Positions 1 to 7,802 are shown, counted from the first letter of the stretch. The stretch: 37,177 nucleotides of DNA from Nonomuraea deserti (GCF_004348685.1 NZ_SMKO01000087.1:1-37177), one strand, 5' to 3'. Program-made: numbers and translations. Notes: generated by a model from the sequence alone, not told the origin.

Positions 1-54
1 CTCGATCTGCTTCGCCAGCCACTGCGCGGGCGTCACACTGTTGTCTGCGGCCAT
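1..54 (-). CDS. 5' end of a leftward gene, product unknown (truncated by window edge)
   Basis: Reading leftward from an ATG at 54, the first 18 codons are MAADNSVTPAQWLAKQIE and run off the window edge. The start is supported by a strong Shine-Dalgarno sequence, AAGGAG, about nine bases upstream at 63-70. Eighteen residues are too few to assign a family. The DUF397 remnant just upstream on the same strand suggests a region of regulatory gene turnover, but this does not identify the product. Confidence 0.6.
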   Translation of the reverse strand, partial: MAADNSVTPAQWLAKQIE

Positions 55-354
55 CGCCTGGATCTCCTTCGAATCTTGATCTTTGCTACTCGAAGGATCA
101 CGCGATGGCCGTCTTCATTTCACGACGCCACGCCTGTGACCAGGCCAAACTCGTACACCACTCCTGTGGACGCAACCCTGCTTTGCTGTCATCCGCTCCG
201 AACTCATCCCCAGGCTCGGTGCGCCCCCGCCCGAAGTGATCAATTAGCTGCCCGGGAAACCAACCGGTCCCTGGACGACTTGCGCAGGCTGGCGAGGGAG
301 GTTCGATGCGAATGCGGGACGAATCGGGAACTTCTCTCGTCGAGCCAGTGGTAG

Positions 355-495
355 TCAGTCGATTCGCCGCTCTTCACGCCTGATGAGGGCGTTCCATTTG
401 CCTGGGGTGAGGATGAGGGCGGGGCCGGTGGGTTCTTGCTGTCACGGACGCTGCGGTATCCGCCGGAGAGCCGCAAGGTCGACTGAACGCACGGC
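355..495 (-). pseudogene. Decayed DUF397-family gene fragment
   Basis: On the minus strand, pieces of a DUF397 protein can be read in alternating frames: SGGYRSVRDSKN, then after an apparent loss of one C, PTGPALILTP followed by GKWNALIR, then in the first frame again VKSGE, and with a further missing T a final D and TGA stop at 357-355. This matches the DUF397 pattern VRDSK-P-GP-L-TP--W--F---VK-GEFD. At least three indels in about 120 bases make it a pseudogene. DUF397 genes usually sit beside XRE-type regulators in actinomycetes; no intact partner is visible here. The N-terminal WRKSS-type segment was not found. The family call rests on motif recognition only. Confidence 0.6.
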
Positions 496-1130
496 GTCCG
501 AGGTGGGATCGCCGGAGGAGGCGCGTTCAACGCCACAAGGCATCTGATGGGTGAGGAATGCTGCGAGCGAGCGCCTCTTGGGGCGGATCGGATCACGTTG
601 CTGACCATCGATGAGACCGCCGGCGCCGCGTCCTCCGCCGATGCGGCGGGGCCGGGGCGCGCGGACCTCATCCGTCACACCGTTCTGCTTATCCTGCGGC
701 GCTCGGATGCGCTCGCAGCTGAGCAGCGGCACCAAGTGCATCCACGACTACGACCGGCCGATCGCCTCAAGAAGCCGCGACGAGAAGATCTCGGGATGGC
801 CAGGGCACGCGGAATGTTCGGTTCGCTCTTGCAGAGCATCGAGGCCGGGTGGAGTCGGTAGCGCTCGATGGCGGACACGCCGGTTGGGTCCAAATGGACG
901 ATCCAGTGACAGCGGTACGTCCCGCAGTCGAAGAGCCACGTCGTTGGCGACGGGGAGGCGCTCGTGCCCGCGGTTCCTGGCCTGCCCGGCCTGGCGCTCC
1001 ACAAGGTTGGCAAGCCGTCTTCCGGCGATGCCGTCATCGGCGCTCCTCGGTCGCGGGCGGCAGGGCCGGCTTACGGCGGAATCGCCGCCGGCGGCTCGTG
1101 GTGACCTGGGCAACATTCAGTTAGTGAACG
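496..1130. other. Gene-poor stretch, no supportable gene
   Basis: Together with 55-354 this is the only interval in the window above 300 bases without a convincing gene. Open frames exist on both strands but none has a plausible ribosome binding site with protein-like composition: the frames are rich in Arg, Pro and Ser and shift repeatedly. A minus-strand reading at about 700-1000 contains less Arg-rich text in several frames and may be more decayed gene sequence, in keeping with the DUF397 remnant next to it. I recognise no transposase, integrase or RNA gene. Confidence 0.5.
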
Positions 1131-1159
1131 TTGCGTTTCGATCAGTTGAAGCCTATTCT
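1131..1159 (+). promoter_or_regulatory. Promoter of the MFS exporter operon
   Basis: A -35-like TTGCGT (1131-1136) is separated by exactly 17 bases from a -10-like TATTCT (1154-1159). Transcription would begin near 1165-1167, inside the palindrome that follows. It is the best sigma-A-type match ahead of the MFS gene. Confidence 0.55.
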
Positions 1160-1161
1160 TC

Positions 1162-1184
1162 TTAGAGAACGGTTCGTTCTCTAA
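1162..1184 (+). promoter_or_regulatory. Palindromic operator (TetR-type) over the transcription start
   Basis: The arms TTAGAGAACG and CGTTCTCTAA form a perfect 10-bp inverted repeat around a GTT centre. The site begins two bases after the -10 box and runs up to the Shine-Dalgarno AAGGAG (1183-1188), so a bound repressor would block initiation. Size and symmetry suit a TetR dimer, and the TetR gene at the end of this unit (5224-5814) is the natural candidate. The pairing of this site with that protein is inferred. Confidence 0.7.
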
Positions 1185-1195
1185 GGAGCGATGTC

Positions 1196-2593
1196 ATGGG
1201 CTTCGTGTTGTCGGGGCTGATCCTGACGATGCTGCTGGGGGCGCTCGATCAGACGATCATGGCGCCCGCGCTCCCGGCCGTCGCTGGCAGCCTGGGTGGG
1301 CTCGATCAGATGCCGGTCGTCGTCACCGCCTATCTCGTCGCCGCCACCGTGGTCATGCCCGTCTACGGCAAGCTCGGCGACAGGTACGGCCGCAAGCCCA
1401 TCATGCAGGTGGCGATCGTGGTGTTCGTGGTCGGAGCCGTGCTGTGCGCGCTGGCCACCTCGATGCCGCAGTTCATCGCCTTCCGCGCCGTGCAGGGGCT
1501 GGGTGGCGGCGGGTTGATGATCGGCGCCCAGGCCATCATCGGCGAGATCGTCAGCCCGCGCGAGCGGGGGCGCTATCTCGGCTTCATCGGGGCCGCCTAC
1601 GTCGTGGCCGCCGTCGGGGGACCGCTGATCGGCGGGCTGTTCATCGACCGGCTGAGCTGGCGGTGGATCTTCGCCATCTACCCGCCGCTCGGCCTGCTCG
1701 CGCTGGTCGTGCTGAGCGTCACGCTGCGGCTGCCGAAGCCCCGCATGCGGGCTCCCCTGGACGTCGTGGGCGCGCTCACGCTGGCCGTCGCCGTGGTCGG
1801 CGTGGTCATGGTGGGGCAGACCCGCGACCCCGTCTACCTGGTCGTGGCCACCGCCGGACTGGTCGCCTGGCTGGTCAGCGCCCGGTACGCGAAGGACCCG
1901 ATCCTGCCGCTGCGCCTCTTCCGCGACCGGGCCTTCGCGATCCCCGTGGCCATCAGCCTGCTCATCGGGTTCGCGCTGTTCGGGACGGTCACGTACATGC
2001 CGGCTTACCTGCAGATCGCGGCGGGCACCAGCGCCACGCAGGCGGGCCTGCTGGTGACCGCCCTCATGGGCGGCGTGCTCGCCACGACCGTCGTGTCCGG
2101 CCGGTTGATCACGCGGACCGGGAAGTACAAGCCCTATCCCGTCGCCGGTACGGCGGTGGCCGCGGCGGGGCTGGGGCTGATCGGCCTGGCCGGTGCCTCG
2201 CCGCTCGCGCTCGCCCTGGCCATGCTGCTGACCGGGCTGGGCGTCGGGCTCGTCATGCAGACCATGGTGCTGGCCGCGCAGAACGCCGTCGAGTACGCCG
2301 ATCTCGGCACCGCCACCTCGTCGGTGACGTTCCTGCGCCAGATCGGCGCCTCGGCGGGGGTCGCGCTGGTGGGGGCGCTGATCACCATGAGATCCGGCAT
2401 CGCCGCCACCGACCCGGCCGCCCTGCCCGCCGGCGTGCGCGAAGCCTTCGCCGCCGCCGTGCCGCCGGTGTTCGCGGCCATGGCGCCGCTGCTCGCGGTG
2501 GCGTTCGTGCTCGCGCTGGTGCTGCCGGCGCGCCCGCTCCGCACCACCGCTCACGCCGAGGAGGAAGCCGTGAAAGCCGAGGAAGGGCCGTGA
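1196..2593 (+). CDS. MFS exporter, DHA2 (EmrB/QacA) drug:H+ antiporter family
   Basis: A 465-residue integral membrane protein. It shows the family start (LDQTIMAPALPAV), motif A (GKLGDRYGRK at about residues 61-70) and the antiporter motif C region (GGPLIGGLFID at about 142-152), typical of proton-driven drug export. The hydrophobic pattern fits 14 membrane segments as in DHA2 pumps. The ATG at 1196 has AAGGAG seven bases upstream; the out-of-frame ATG at 1191 is not used. The gene opens a rightward unit that continues with a PEP-utilising antibiotic-phosphotransferase-like enzyme and a TetR regulator, which suggests a resistance operon. The substrate cannot be read from sequence. Its last codons already belong to the repeat-like purine-rich text that expands downstream. 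Confidence 0.9.
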   Translation: MGFVLSGLILTMLLGALDQTIMAPALPAVAGSLGGLDQMPVVVTAYLVAATVVMPVYGKLGDRYGRKPIMQVAIVVFVVGAVLCALATSMPQFIAFRAVQGLGGGGLMIGAQAIIGEIVSPRERGRYLGFIGAAYVVAAVGGPLIGGLFIDRLSWRWIFAIYPPLGLLALVVLSVTLRLPKPRMRAPLDVVGALTLAVAVVGVVMVGQTRDPVYLVVATAGLVAWLVSARYAKDPILPLRLFRDRAFAIPVAISLLIGFALFGTVTYMPAYLQIAAGTSATQAGLLVTALMGGVLATTVVSGRLITRTGKYKPYPVAGTAVAAAGLGLIGLAGASPLALALAMLLTGLGVGLVMQTMVLAAQNAVEYADLGTATSSVTFLRQIGASAGVALVGALITMRSGIAATDPAALPAGVREAFAAAVPPVFAAMAPLLAVAFVLALVLPARPLRTTAHAEEEAVKAEEGP

Positions 2594-2814
2594 GTGCAAG
2601 CCGATGCCGAGAAGAGGCCGTGGCTGAAAGCCGGGGACCGTCGTGCGTGGAAGCCGGAACCAAGTTGTGGGCGCAGGCCCAGGACAAGTCGTGCGTGAAA
2701 CCCGGAAACAAGCTGTACGTGCGGGCCGGGGACAGGCTGTGCGTGCGGGCCGTGGACGAGGTGTGGGTGCGGGTCAGGGACGGGTCGAGCGTGGAAACCG
2801 AGGAGATGTCGTGA
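2590..2814 (+). CDS. Possible 74-aa ORF of octapeptide repeats bridging MFS and PEP-utilising enzyme
   Basis: A GTG at 2590 overlaps the MFS stop as GTGA, and the frame stays open for 74 residues to a TGA at 2812-2814, which again overlaps a GTG (2811) in the frame of the next gene. Most of it is encoded by eight 24-bp units, giving eight-residue repeats such as CVEAGTKL, CVKPGNKL, YVRAGDRL and CVRAVDEV. The GTGA overlap at each end would allow continuous translational coupling. There is no known family, and the frame may simply be an open reading through repeat DNA. Whether it makes a protein or serves as a translated spacer is unknown. Confidence 0.35.
   Translation: MSASRCREEAVAESRGPSCVEAGTKLWAQAQDKSCVKPGNKLYVRAGDRLCVRAVDEVWVRVRDGSSVETEEMS
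2621..2812 (+). repeat. 24-bp degenerate tandem repeat, 8 units
   Basis: Eight consecutive 24-bp units begin at 2621, 2645, 2669, 2693, 2717, 2741, 2765 and 2789. A typical unit reads GCGTGGAAGCC then GGAACCAAGTTGT. Units carry a purine-rich GGA/GGAA patch followed by GTCGTG or CTGTGCGTG, like a ribosome binding site plus GTG start. Related text continues on both sides: the MFS 3' end (GAGGAAGGGCCGTGA) and the bases just before the GTG at 2850 (CCAGGAACAGGCCGTGA). The tract therefore looks like an expansion of the stop/start junction between the two genes. No unit is identical to another, so it is old or fast-diverging. Confidence 0.8.
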
Positions 2815-5213
2815 GAGCGGAGAGAAGCCATGAAAGCCAGGAACAGGCCGTGAAGCTCGTCGCACCCCTGGATGCCTTCGGCCATGACGATCTGGCCGTG
2901 GCCGGTGGCAAGGCCGCCAATCTGGGTGAGCTCGTCAGGAAGGGCCTGCCCGTGCCGCGTGGCTTCGTCGTCACGACCCACGCGTACGAGCAGGTCGCGC
3001 AGGGCCATGACACGCGCGAGCACTTCGAGCGGGCCGAGCTGCCCGCCGGCCTGCGGCAGGCGATCGCCGACGCCTACGCCGGGCTCGGCGGTGGGCCCGT
3101 GGCCGTGCGCTCCAGTGCCACGGCCGAGGACCTGCCGGGCGCCGCGTTCGCCGGCCAGCAGGACACCTACCTCAACGTCGTCGGCGAGGAGGCGCTGTTC
3201 GACGCGGTGCGCCGCTGCTGGGGTTCGCTCTGGACGGAGCGCGCGATCGCGTACCGCGCGAAGCTCGCGATCGACGGCTCGGGGGTGCGGATCGCGGTGG
3301 TCGTCCAGAGCATGGTCGAGGCGGAGATGGCCGGGGTCATGTTCACCGCGAACCCCGTCACCGGCGACCGCGCGCAGCTCGTCGTCGACGCCAGCAGCGG
3401 CCTCGGGGAGGCCGTCGTCTCCGGTCTCGTCACGCCCGACCACTATGTGATCGACGCTTCTGGACACGCCGACTTCGCTCCCGGCCGCCGCGAGGTGGTC
3501 ATCCGCGGCGCGTCCGGCGGCGGCGTGGCGCGCGAGGCCGGCGCGGCGGCCACCGCCGAGCGGCTGCCCGACGCGGTGATCGGGGAACTGACCCGGCTCG
3601 GCAGGGACGTCGCAGCCCATTTCGGCCGCCCGCAGGACATCGAGTGGGCCTACGCGGGCGGCCGGGTGCACCTGCTGCAGGCACGCCCGATGACGGCGCT
3701 GCCGCCGCCACCGGTCGGGAAGCTCAACCCGATCCAGCGCCGGCTGGCGACCGTCCTACTCGAATACCTGCCTGTACGGCCCTATCCGATCGACGTGACG
3801 ACCTGGCTGCCGTACGGGCCGGCCGGGCTCATGGCCAAGGTCACGTCCTCGTTCGGGATCCACGGCGCGTTCGAGAATTTCCTGCGCGAGGAGGACGGGG
3901 TCGTCTACCAGCTCGTGCCGCCGAAGCCGCATCCGACGCCGAGAATGCTGGTCACCCCGTTCCGGCTCCTCGCCAAGGCCAGGCGGTACGACCCCGCCCG
4001 CTGGACGGAGGATCCGCGCTACCGCGACTACCTCGGCCGGGCCAGGGAGCTGGCCTCCCGCGATCTCGGATCGATGCCGTGGGAGCGGCTGGTCCGCGTG
4101 CCCAGGGAGGTGCTCGACATCGTGCAGCCGGTGGCCGATCTGCGCATGGACTACCTGCCGGGTTCGGGGCTGGCGCTGCTGCGGCTGCTGCTGACGGTCC
4201 GGCTGCTGGGGCGCCGCGAGGTGTTCGGCGATCTGCTGTTCGGGGCGCGCACCCGCACCACCGACGCCAACGAGGCGCTGGAACGGCTCGCGGAGGTGGC
4301 CGAGCGCACCGGCGCGCTCGACGCCGACCCGCTGCCCGCCGAGTTCGAGGCAGAGCTGCGGGCGTTCCTCGCCGAGTACGGCCACCGCGAGACGTCGAGC
4401 CCCATCCTCGTGACCCCGCCGACCTGGGCGGACGCTCCGGAGGCCGTGCTCGGCCTGGTCAGGGCCCTGGCCGGCGCCCCACCCGAGAAGAGGGAGGGCG
4501 ACGACGCGCTCGAGCGCCTGCTCCGCCACCCTCGCCTGCGTTCGGAGCGCCGCCGCGCCAGGGTGCGGCGCCGGGTGGCGGCGGCCCGCGCGGGTGTCGC
4601 CTTCCGCGAGGACAGCCACTTCTCCTTCACGCTGCCGCAGCCTGTCCTGCGCAGGTCGCTGCTGGAGATCGGCCGCCGCCTTGTCGACGTGTGGGTGCTC
4701 GACCGTCCGGAGGACGTCTTCCACCTGCGGCTGGAGGAGCTCGAAGCGATCGGGGACGTGGCCGCGTTGCCCACGTACGACAGGGAGCGGCTGCGCGAGA
4801 GGGTCAGGGCGCGGGCGGCCAAGCGGGAGGAACTGTCCGGCGTGCGGCTCATCGACCCCGCCGCGGTCTTCCCGTCCCGCGCGACGGGCGACGCGCTGCT
4901 CACCGGGTCGCCCGCGAGCGGCGGCGTGGCGACCGGGCCGGTGAAGCTGATCAGGGAGCCGGCCGACTTCGGCAAGCTCAACGGCGGCGACGTGCTCGTC
5001 TGCCCCTACACGAACCCGTCGTGGACACCGCTCTTCCAGCAGGCGGCGGCCGTGGTCGTCGACACCGGCGGCGCCGGCTCGCACGCGGCGATCGTGGCCA
5101 GGGAATATGGCATCCCCGCCGTCATGGGTACGGGCACGGGTACGTCGGTGCTCCAGGACGGCGAGATCGTCACGGTCGACGGCGGGGCGGGCACGGTCGC
5201 CCGCGCTACCTAG
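2811..5213 (+). CDS. PEP-utilising ATP-grasp phosphotransferase, rifampicin phosphotransferase-like
   Basis: About 800 residues with PEP synthase/Rph architecture. The N-terminal PPDK-type ATP-binding domain (about residues 14-310) shows GGKAANLGEL and RSSATAEDLPG followed by AFAGQQDTYLNV. The middle, about 320-700, is divergent and begins PVRPYPIDVTTW. The C-terminal swivelling His domain carries TGGAGSHAAIVAREYGIPAV, with the phospho-accepting His at residue 758. Rifampicin phosphotransferases use ATP to phosphorylate rifamycins on their ansa chain and have this order and length (about 860 residues). Start is uncertain: GTG 2811 overlaps the previous ORF; GTG 2850 has AGGAA upstream and gives MKLVAP. 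Neighbouring exporter and TetR genes support an antibiotic-inactivation role. It could instead phosphorylate another compound; true PEP synthase is less likely given the divergent centre. Confidence 0.75.
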   Translation: MRAERSHESQEQAVKLVAPLDAFGHDDLAVAGGKAANLGELVRKGLPVPRGFVVTTHAYEQVAQGHDTREHFERAELPAGLRQAIADAYAGLGGGPVAVRSSATAEDLPGAAFAGQQDTYLNVVGEEALFDAVRRCWGSLWTERAIAYRAKLAIDGSGVRIAVVVQSMVEAEMAGVMFTANPVTGDRAQLVVDASSGLGEAVVSGLVTPDHYVIDASGHADFAPGRREVVIRGASGGGVAREAGAAATAERLPDAVIGELTRLGRDVAAHFGRPQDIEWAYAGGRVHLLQARPMTALPPPPVGKLNPIQRRLATVLLEYLPVRPYPIDVTTWLPYGPAGLMAKVTSSFGIHGAFENFLREEDGVVYQLVPPKPHPTPRMLVTPFRLLAKARRYDPARWTEDPRYRDYLGRARELASRDLGSMPWERLVRVPREVLDIVQPVADLRMDYLPGSGLALLRLLLTVRLLGRREVFGDLLFGARTRTTDANEALERLAEVAERTGALDADPLPAEFEAELRAFLAEYGHRETSSPILVTPPTWADAPEAVLGLVRALAGAPPEKREGDDALERLLRHPRLRSERRRARVRRRVAAARAGVAFREDSHFSFTLPQPVLRRSLLEIGRRLVDVWVLDRPEDVFHLRLEELEAIGDVAALPTYDRERLRERVRARAAKREELSGVRLIDPAAVFPSRATGDALLTGSPASGGVATGPVKLIREPADFGKLNGGDVLVCPYTNPSWTPLFQQAAAVVVDTGGAGSHAAIVAREYGIPAVMGTGTGTSVLQDGEIVTVDGGAGTVARAT

Positions 5214-5223
5214 GATGCTTGTC

Positions 5224-5814
5224 ATGGTCACCGACCACCGCAAGCTGCCACGGCGCCGGGGCGAGGCGCTCAACGCGGCCATCTACGAGGCGACGCTCGA
5301 CGAGCTGGCCGAGGTCGGCTACGCCAGGCTGACCATGGAGCGGGTCGCCGAGCGGGCCAGGGCCAGCAAAGCCTCGCTCTACCGGCGCTGGCCCTCCCGC
5401 ATCGAGCTGGTGATGGAGGCGGTCTACAGTTCGCTGCCCACCCCGGAGTCCTCGCCCGACACCGGCAACTTCCGCGACGACCTGGTGGCCATGCTCCGCC
5501 GTACGGCACAGGCGTTGTCGGGTCCGGCCGGCGAGGCGATGCGTGGGCTGCTCGGCGAGGCGCTCCGCAACGAGTCGCCGCTGAACGCCATGCGGAGGAG
5601 CAGCCAGGGTGCCGGGAGGAAGATGATGGAGGAGGTCGTCCGCCGGGCCGTCGAGCGCGGCGAGGTCGATCCCGGCGACATCACTCCTCGCCGGCTCGAC
5701 GCCGGGCAGGCGCTGCTGCGGCAACATTTCCTCTTCGAGGGCACGCCCATCCCGGACGGCCTCGTGGTGGAGATCGTGGACGAGGTGCTGGTGCCGCTGC
5801 TCAGGCGGGGGTGA
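5224..5814 (+). CDS. TetR/AcrR family transcriptional repressor
   Basis: A 196-residue regulator with the TetR helix-turn-helix at about residues 32-55 (LTMERVAERARASKASLYRRW) and a C-terminal ligand-binding region that includes SGPAGEAMRGLLGEAL. The ATG at 5224 is preferred because AGGA lies eight bases upstream; an in-frame ATG at 5215 begins one base after the preceding TAG and has no ribosome binding site of its own. It is the third gene of the exporter/phosphotransferase unit, so it is likely to sense the exported or modified compound and to repress at the palindrome 1162-1184. Its 3' end overlaps the convergent gene by 14 bases. Confidence 0.85.
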   Translation: MVTDHRKLPRRRGEALNAAIYEATLDELAEVGYARLTMERVAERARASKASLYRRWPSRIELVMEAVYSSLPTPESSPDTGNFRDDLVAMLRRTAQALSGPAGEAMRGLLGEALRNESPLNAMRRSSQGAGRKMMEEVVRRAVERGEVDPGDITPRRLDAGQALLRQHFLFEGTPIPDGLVVEIVDEVLVPLLRRG

Positions 5815-6676
5815 GCCGGCTCATCGCGGCCCGGCCGTGCCTGAGCGCGAGCCGCGCGGCCAGCCCGGCCATGCAGATGCCGACCGCCGCGCTCGTGGTG
5901 ACCGCCGCCGCGAACGTCCACGACGCCTGCGCCAGGCCGGGCAGCATCAGGGCCGTCACGGGCAGCCAGGCCAGCGTGTTGATGATGGCCGCCACCGCGA
6001 GCACGGTGGCGCCGGTCCTGACCTCGGACGCCGGCGGGCTCGCCTGCGCCGCCACGGCGATCACGGGCAACGACAACGCCAGGACGGGCGGGATGAGGTA
6101 GCCGCCCGTCATCGCGTCGCCGAGGGGCTCGCGGTCACCGGCGAAGGCCGTCGCGTAGTAGAGGTAGCCGAGCAGCACGATGGGGACGGCGACGGCGACC
6201 GCCGTCCTGACCACCTGCCGAGACGTCACCCGCGTCACGAGCCCTTGCCCGGGGCCGCCCATGGCGCTGGAGGCGGCGAGCACGACCGGCGCCGCCGCCA
6301 GTGCTCCCATGACTCCCGCCGTGACGAACAACGACGTCGCCATCCCCTCCAGCGTGTGGGCGAGCGCCCCCATGCGCGTGGCCTCGGCCCAGACCCGGTG
6401 GAGGCTCTGCGGGTCGCGCACTCCCGGATTCCACAACAACCACAGAGCGGCTCCCAGGGCGTACAGGACGGCGGCCGCCGGGATCCGGAACGGTCGCCGT
6501 CCCGGGATGCGCCGGTGGTGGAGCCACGCGTCCGCAGCGCCCGCGATCAGGTCGAGCACCGTGCGCACGCGCACCGGCCGGGAGGCGACCAGGTCGGCGA
6601 CCTCCTCGCCGTAGCGCTGCCGCCACGCGTCCGGATAGAGCCCCAGCACCGACTCGGCGATGACACGCAGGATCAT
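5801..6676 (-). CDS. Multi-pass membrane protein paired with PadR
   Basis: A 291-residue protein with a soluble N-terminus (LGLYPDAWRQRYGEEVADLV), then about six or seven hydrophobic segments (for example about 72-90, 112-138, 155-175, 190-208 and two or three near the C-terminus). The N-terminal pattern WRxRYGEE is common in actinobacterial membrane proteins encoded directly after PadR regulators. It overlaps the PadR stop by four bases (ATGA), so the two are translationally coupled. The PadR-membrane pairing suggests a signal-responsive membrane function, but no transport motif is visible and no function is assigned. Confidence 0.75.
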   Translation of the reverse strand: MILRVIAESVLGLYPDAWRQRYGEEVADLVASRPVRVRTVLDLIAGAADAWLHHRRIPGRRPFRIPAAAVLYALGAALWLLWNPGVRDPQSLHRVWAEATRMGALAHTLEGMATSLFVTAGVMGALAAAPVVLAASSAMGGPGQGLVTRVTSRQVVRTAVAVAVPIVLLGYLYYATAFAGDREPLGDAMTGGYLIPPVLALSLPVIAVAAQASPPASEVRTGATVLAVAAIINTLAWLPVTALMLPGLAQASWTFAAAVTTSAAVGICMAGLAARLALRHGRAAMSRLTPA

Positions 6677-7002
6677 GACAGCCCCCAGGAGATCGCGGCG
6701 CGCCGCGCGCCCGCCTGCTCGATGCGCCGCAGCGTGGCGAGCTGCTCCCGCAGCGCGTCACGCCCGCTCTCGGTGATCCGGTACGGCTTGCGCCGCTCGG
6801 CCGTCTCGACCGGCTCGATCCACCCGCGCTCCTCCAGCCGCATCAGCGCGCCGTAGAGCGTGCCGGGCTCCAGCGCGGTCCCCGAGAACTCTGCTATGTC
6901 GTGGATCATCCGGTAGCCGTGTTTCTGCCCCTCGGCCAGGCTGATGAGCACCAGCAGCGCCACGTCGGTGAAGCGGCCGAGCTCGGATGTCTTCCGTGCC
7001 AT
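6673..7002 (-). CDS. PadR family transcriptional regulator
   Basis: A 109-residue winged-helix protein. Family signatures include LVLISLAEGQKHGYRMIHDI, then LEPGTLYGALMRLEERGWIEPV and KPYRITESGRDAL, the PadR recognition helix and wing. It is a short PadR (subfamily-2 size) with only one C-terminal helix, QLATLRRIEQAG. The ATG at 7002 opens a two-gene unit with the membrane protein behind it. Small PadR proteins usually repress their own operon; a short AT-rich inverted repeat just upstream is a candidate site. Confidence 0.9.
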   Translation of the reverse strand: MARKTSELGRFTDVALLVLISLAEGQKHGYRMIHDIAEFSGTALEPGTLYGALMRLEERGWIEPVETAERRKPYRITESGRDALREQLATLRRIEQAGARRAAISWGLS

Positions 7003-7006
7003 GTAT

Positions 7007-7019
7007 TAAGTAAAACTTA
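7007..7019 (-). promoter_or_regulatory. Possible PadR operator
   Basis: TAAGT-AAA-ACTTA is a perfect 5-bp inverted repeat in an unusually AT-rich patch immediately upstream of the PadR start. A related TTAGTAAGT follows at 7017-7025. PadR sites are often AT-rich palindromes at this position. The repeat is short and the assignment is tentative. Confidence 0.35.
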
Positions 7020-7026
7020 GTAAGTG

Positions 7027-7719
7027 CTACTGAGCAAGTCCCATCGTGGCCGCCGCGAGGCGCATCGCGTGCTCGAACGCCGCCCTCCGGTTCTCGATCA
7101 CGTTGTTGAACTGGCCGAACACCTCGAAGTTGACCCACCCGTACAGCGCGGTCCACGCCGAGACGGCCTGCCAGACCACCGCGTCGGGCACGCCCGGCAT
7201 GAGCTCGCGGAAGGAGCCGGCGTCGGGTTCGAGCCCTTCGGGGCCTTCGTCCATGGGCGGAGCGATCGCGCCGGACTCCCAGGCGTCGCAGACGATCCGG
7301 CTGTACGCCGCCACGTCACGCACCCTGGCCGCGATCGTGTCCTGGGGCGCCTGGTAGCCGGGCACGGGGGAGCCGTAGATCAGGGCGTACTCGTGGGGGT
7401 GCGCGACGGCCCACTCGCGCACCGCGTGGCAGGCGGCCAGCCACCGTCCGGCGAAGTCGTCGCGGGGGCAGGCGGACTCGGCCTGCTCCACGGCCTCGCC
7501 CAGGGCGTTGTAGCCGTCGACGATCAACGCGGTGAGCAGGTCATCGCGGCTGGGGAAATAGCGGTAGATGGCCGATGAGACCATGCCCATCTCCCGCGCG
7601 ACGGCCCGCAGGGATAGGCCGCCCGCTCCCTCCGTGGCGAGCTGGCGCCGCGCGATGTCGGTGATCTCCCTGGTGAGCTCGGCCCTGACGCGTTCTCTTG
7701 CGGTACGGCTGGCAGTCAT
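7027..7719 (-). CDS. TetR family repressor with WHG-type C-terminal domain
   Basis: A 230-residue protein beginning MTASRTARERVRAELTREI. The helix-turn-helix (about residues 30-53) reads LSLRAVAREMGMVSSAIYRYF. The C-terminal half has HPHEYALIYGSPVPGYQAP, a signature of TetR proteins with a WHG-type effector domain. It is transcribed away from the YrdB/epimerase/oxidoreductase unit, and the gap between them holds five copies of a 7-bp half-site, so it most likely represses itself and that unit. The ATG at 7719 has no obvious Shine-Dalgarno; a GATAAC about 9 bases upstream could be a -10 box and the message leaderless. The open frame extends further upstream but that part lacks family similarity. 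Confidence 0.85.
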   Translation of the reverse strand: MTASRTARERVRAELTREITDIARRQLATEGAGGLSLRAVAREMGMVSSAIYRYFPSRDDLLTALIVDGYNALGEAVEQAESACPRDDFAGRWLAACHAVREWAVAHPHEYALIYGSPVPGYQAPQDTIAARVRDVAAYSRIVCDAWESGAIAPPMDEGPEGLEPDAGSFRELMPGVPDAVVWQAVSAWTALYGWVNFEVFGQFNNVIENRRAAFEHAMRLAAATMGLAQ

Positions 7720-7752
7720 GCACAGCAGGTTATCAGAGCGGTGCAAAGAAAC

Positions 7753-7802
7753 GAGAGCACTGCTCTTGACGAACGCTGCTCTCTTGAGAGAGCATTGCTC
7801 TC
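7753..7802 (+). promoter_or_regulatory. Array of TetR half-sites between divergent genes
   Basis: Five 7-bp half-sites occur in 50 bases: GAGAGCA (7753), TGCTCTT (7761, one mismatch), TGCTCTC (7777), GAGAGCA (7788) and TGCTCTC (7796). Two tight palindromes result, GAGAGCA-C-TGCTCTT and GAGAGCA-T-TGCTCTC, plus the reverse arrangement TGCTCTC-TTGA-GAGAGCA between them. A -35-like TTGACG (7766-7771) lies inside the array. This is a typical divergent TetR control region; the number of sites suggests cooperative binding. Confidence 0.75.

Noticed and set aside
1..1190. Insertion sequence or transposase at the left end
   Set aside because: No DDE/HUH motifs, terminal inverted repeats or target duplications were found; the open frames look non-coding or decayed.
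1444..2589. Long Arg/Gly/Ala-rich ORF within the MFS gene
   Set aside because: Shadow frame typical of high-GC coding DNA; only its last part after 2590 is considered separately.
2643..2810. Upstream extension of the phosphotransferase N-terminus to 2643
   Set aside because: The extra residues are encoded by the 24-bp repeat and do not resemble the family; GTG 2811 or 2850 agrees with the usual N-terminus.
2621..2812. CRISPR-like array
   Set aside because: The 24-bp units are directly adjacent and diverged, without unique spacers and without cas genes.
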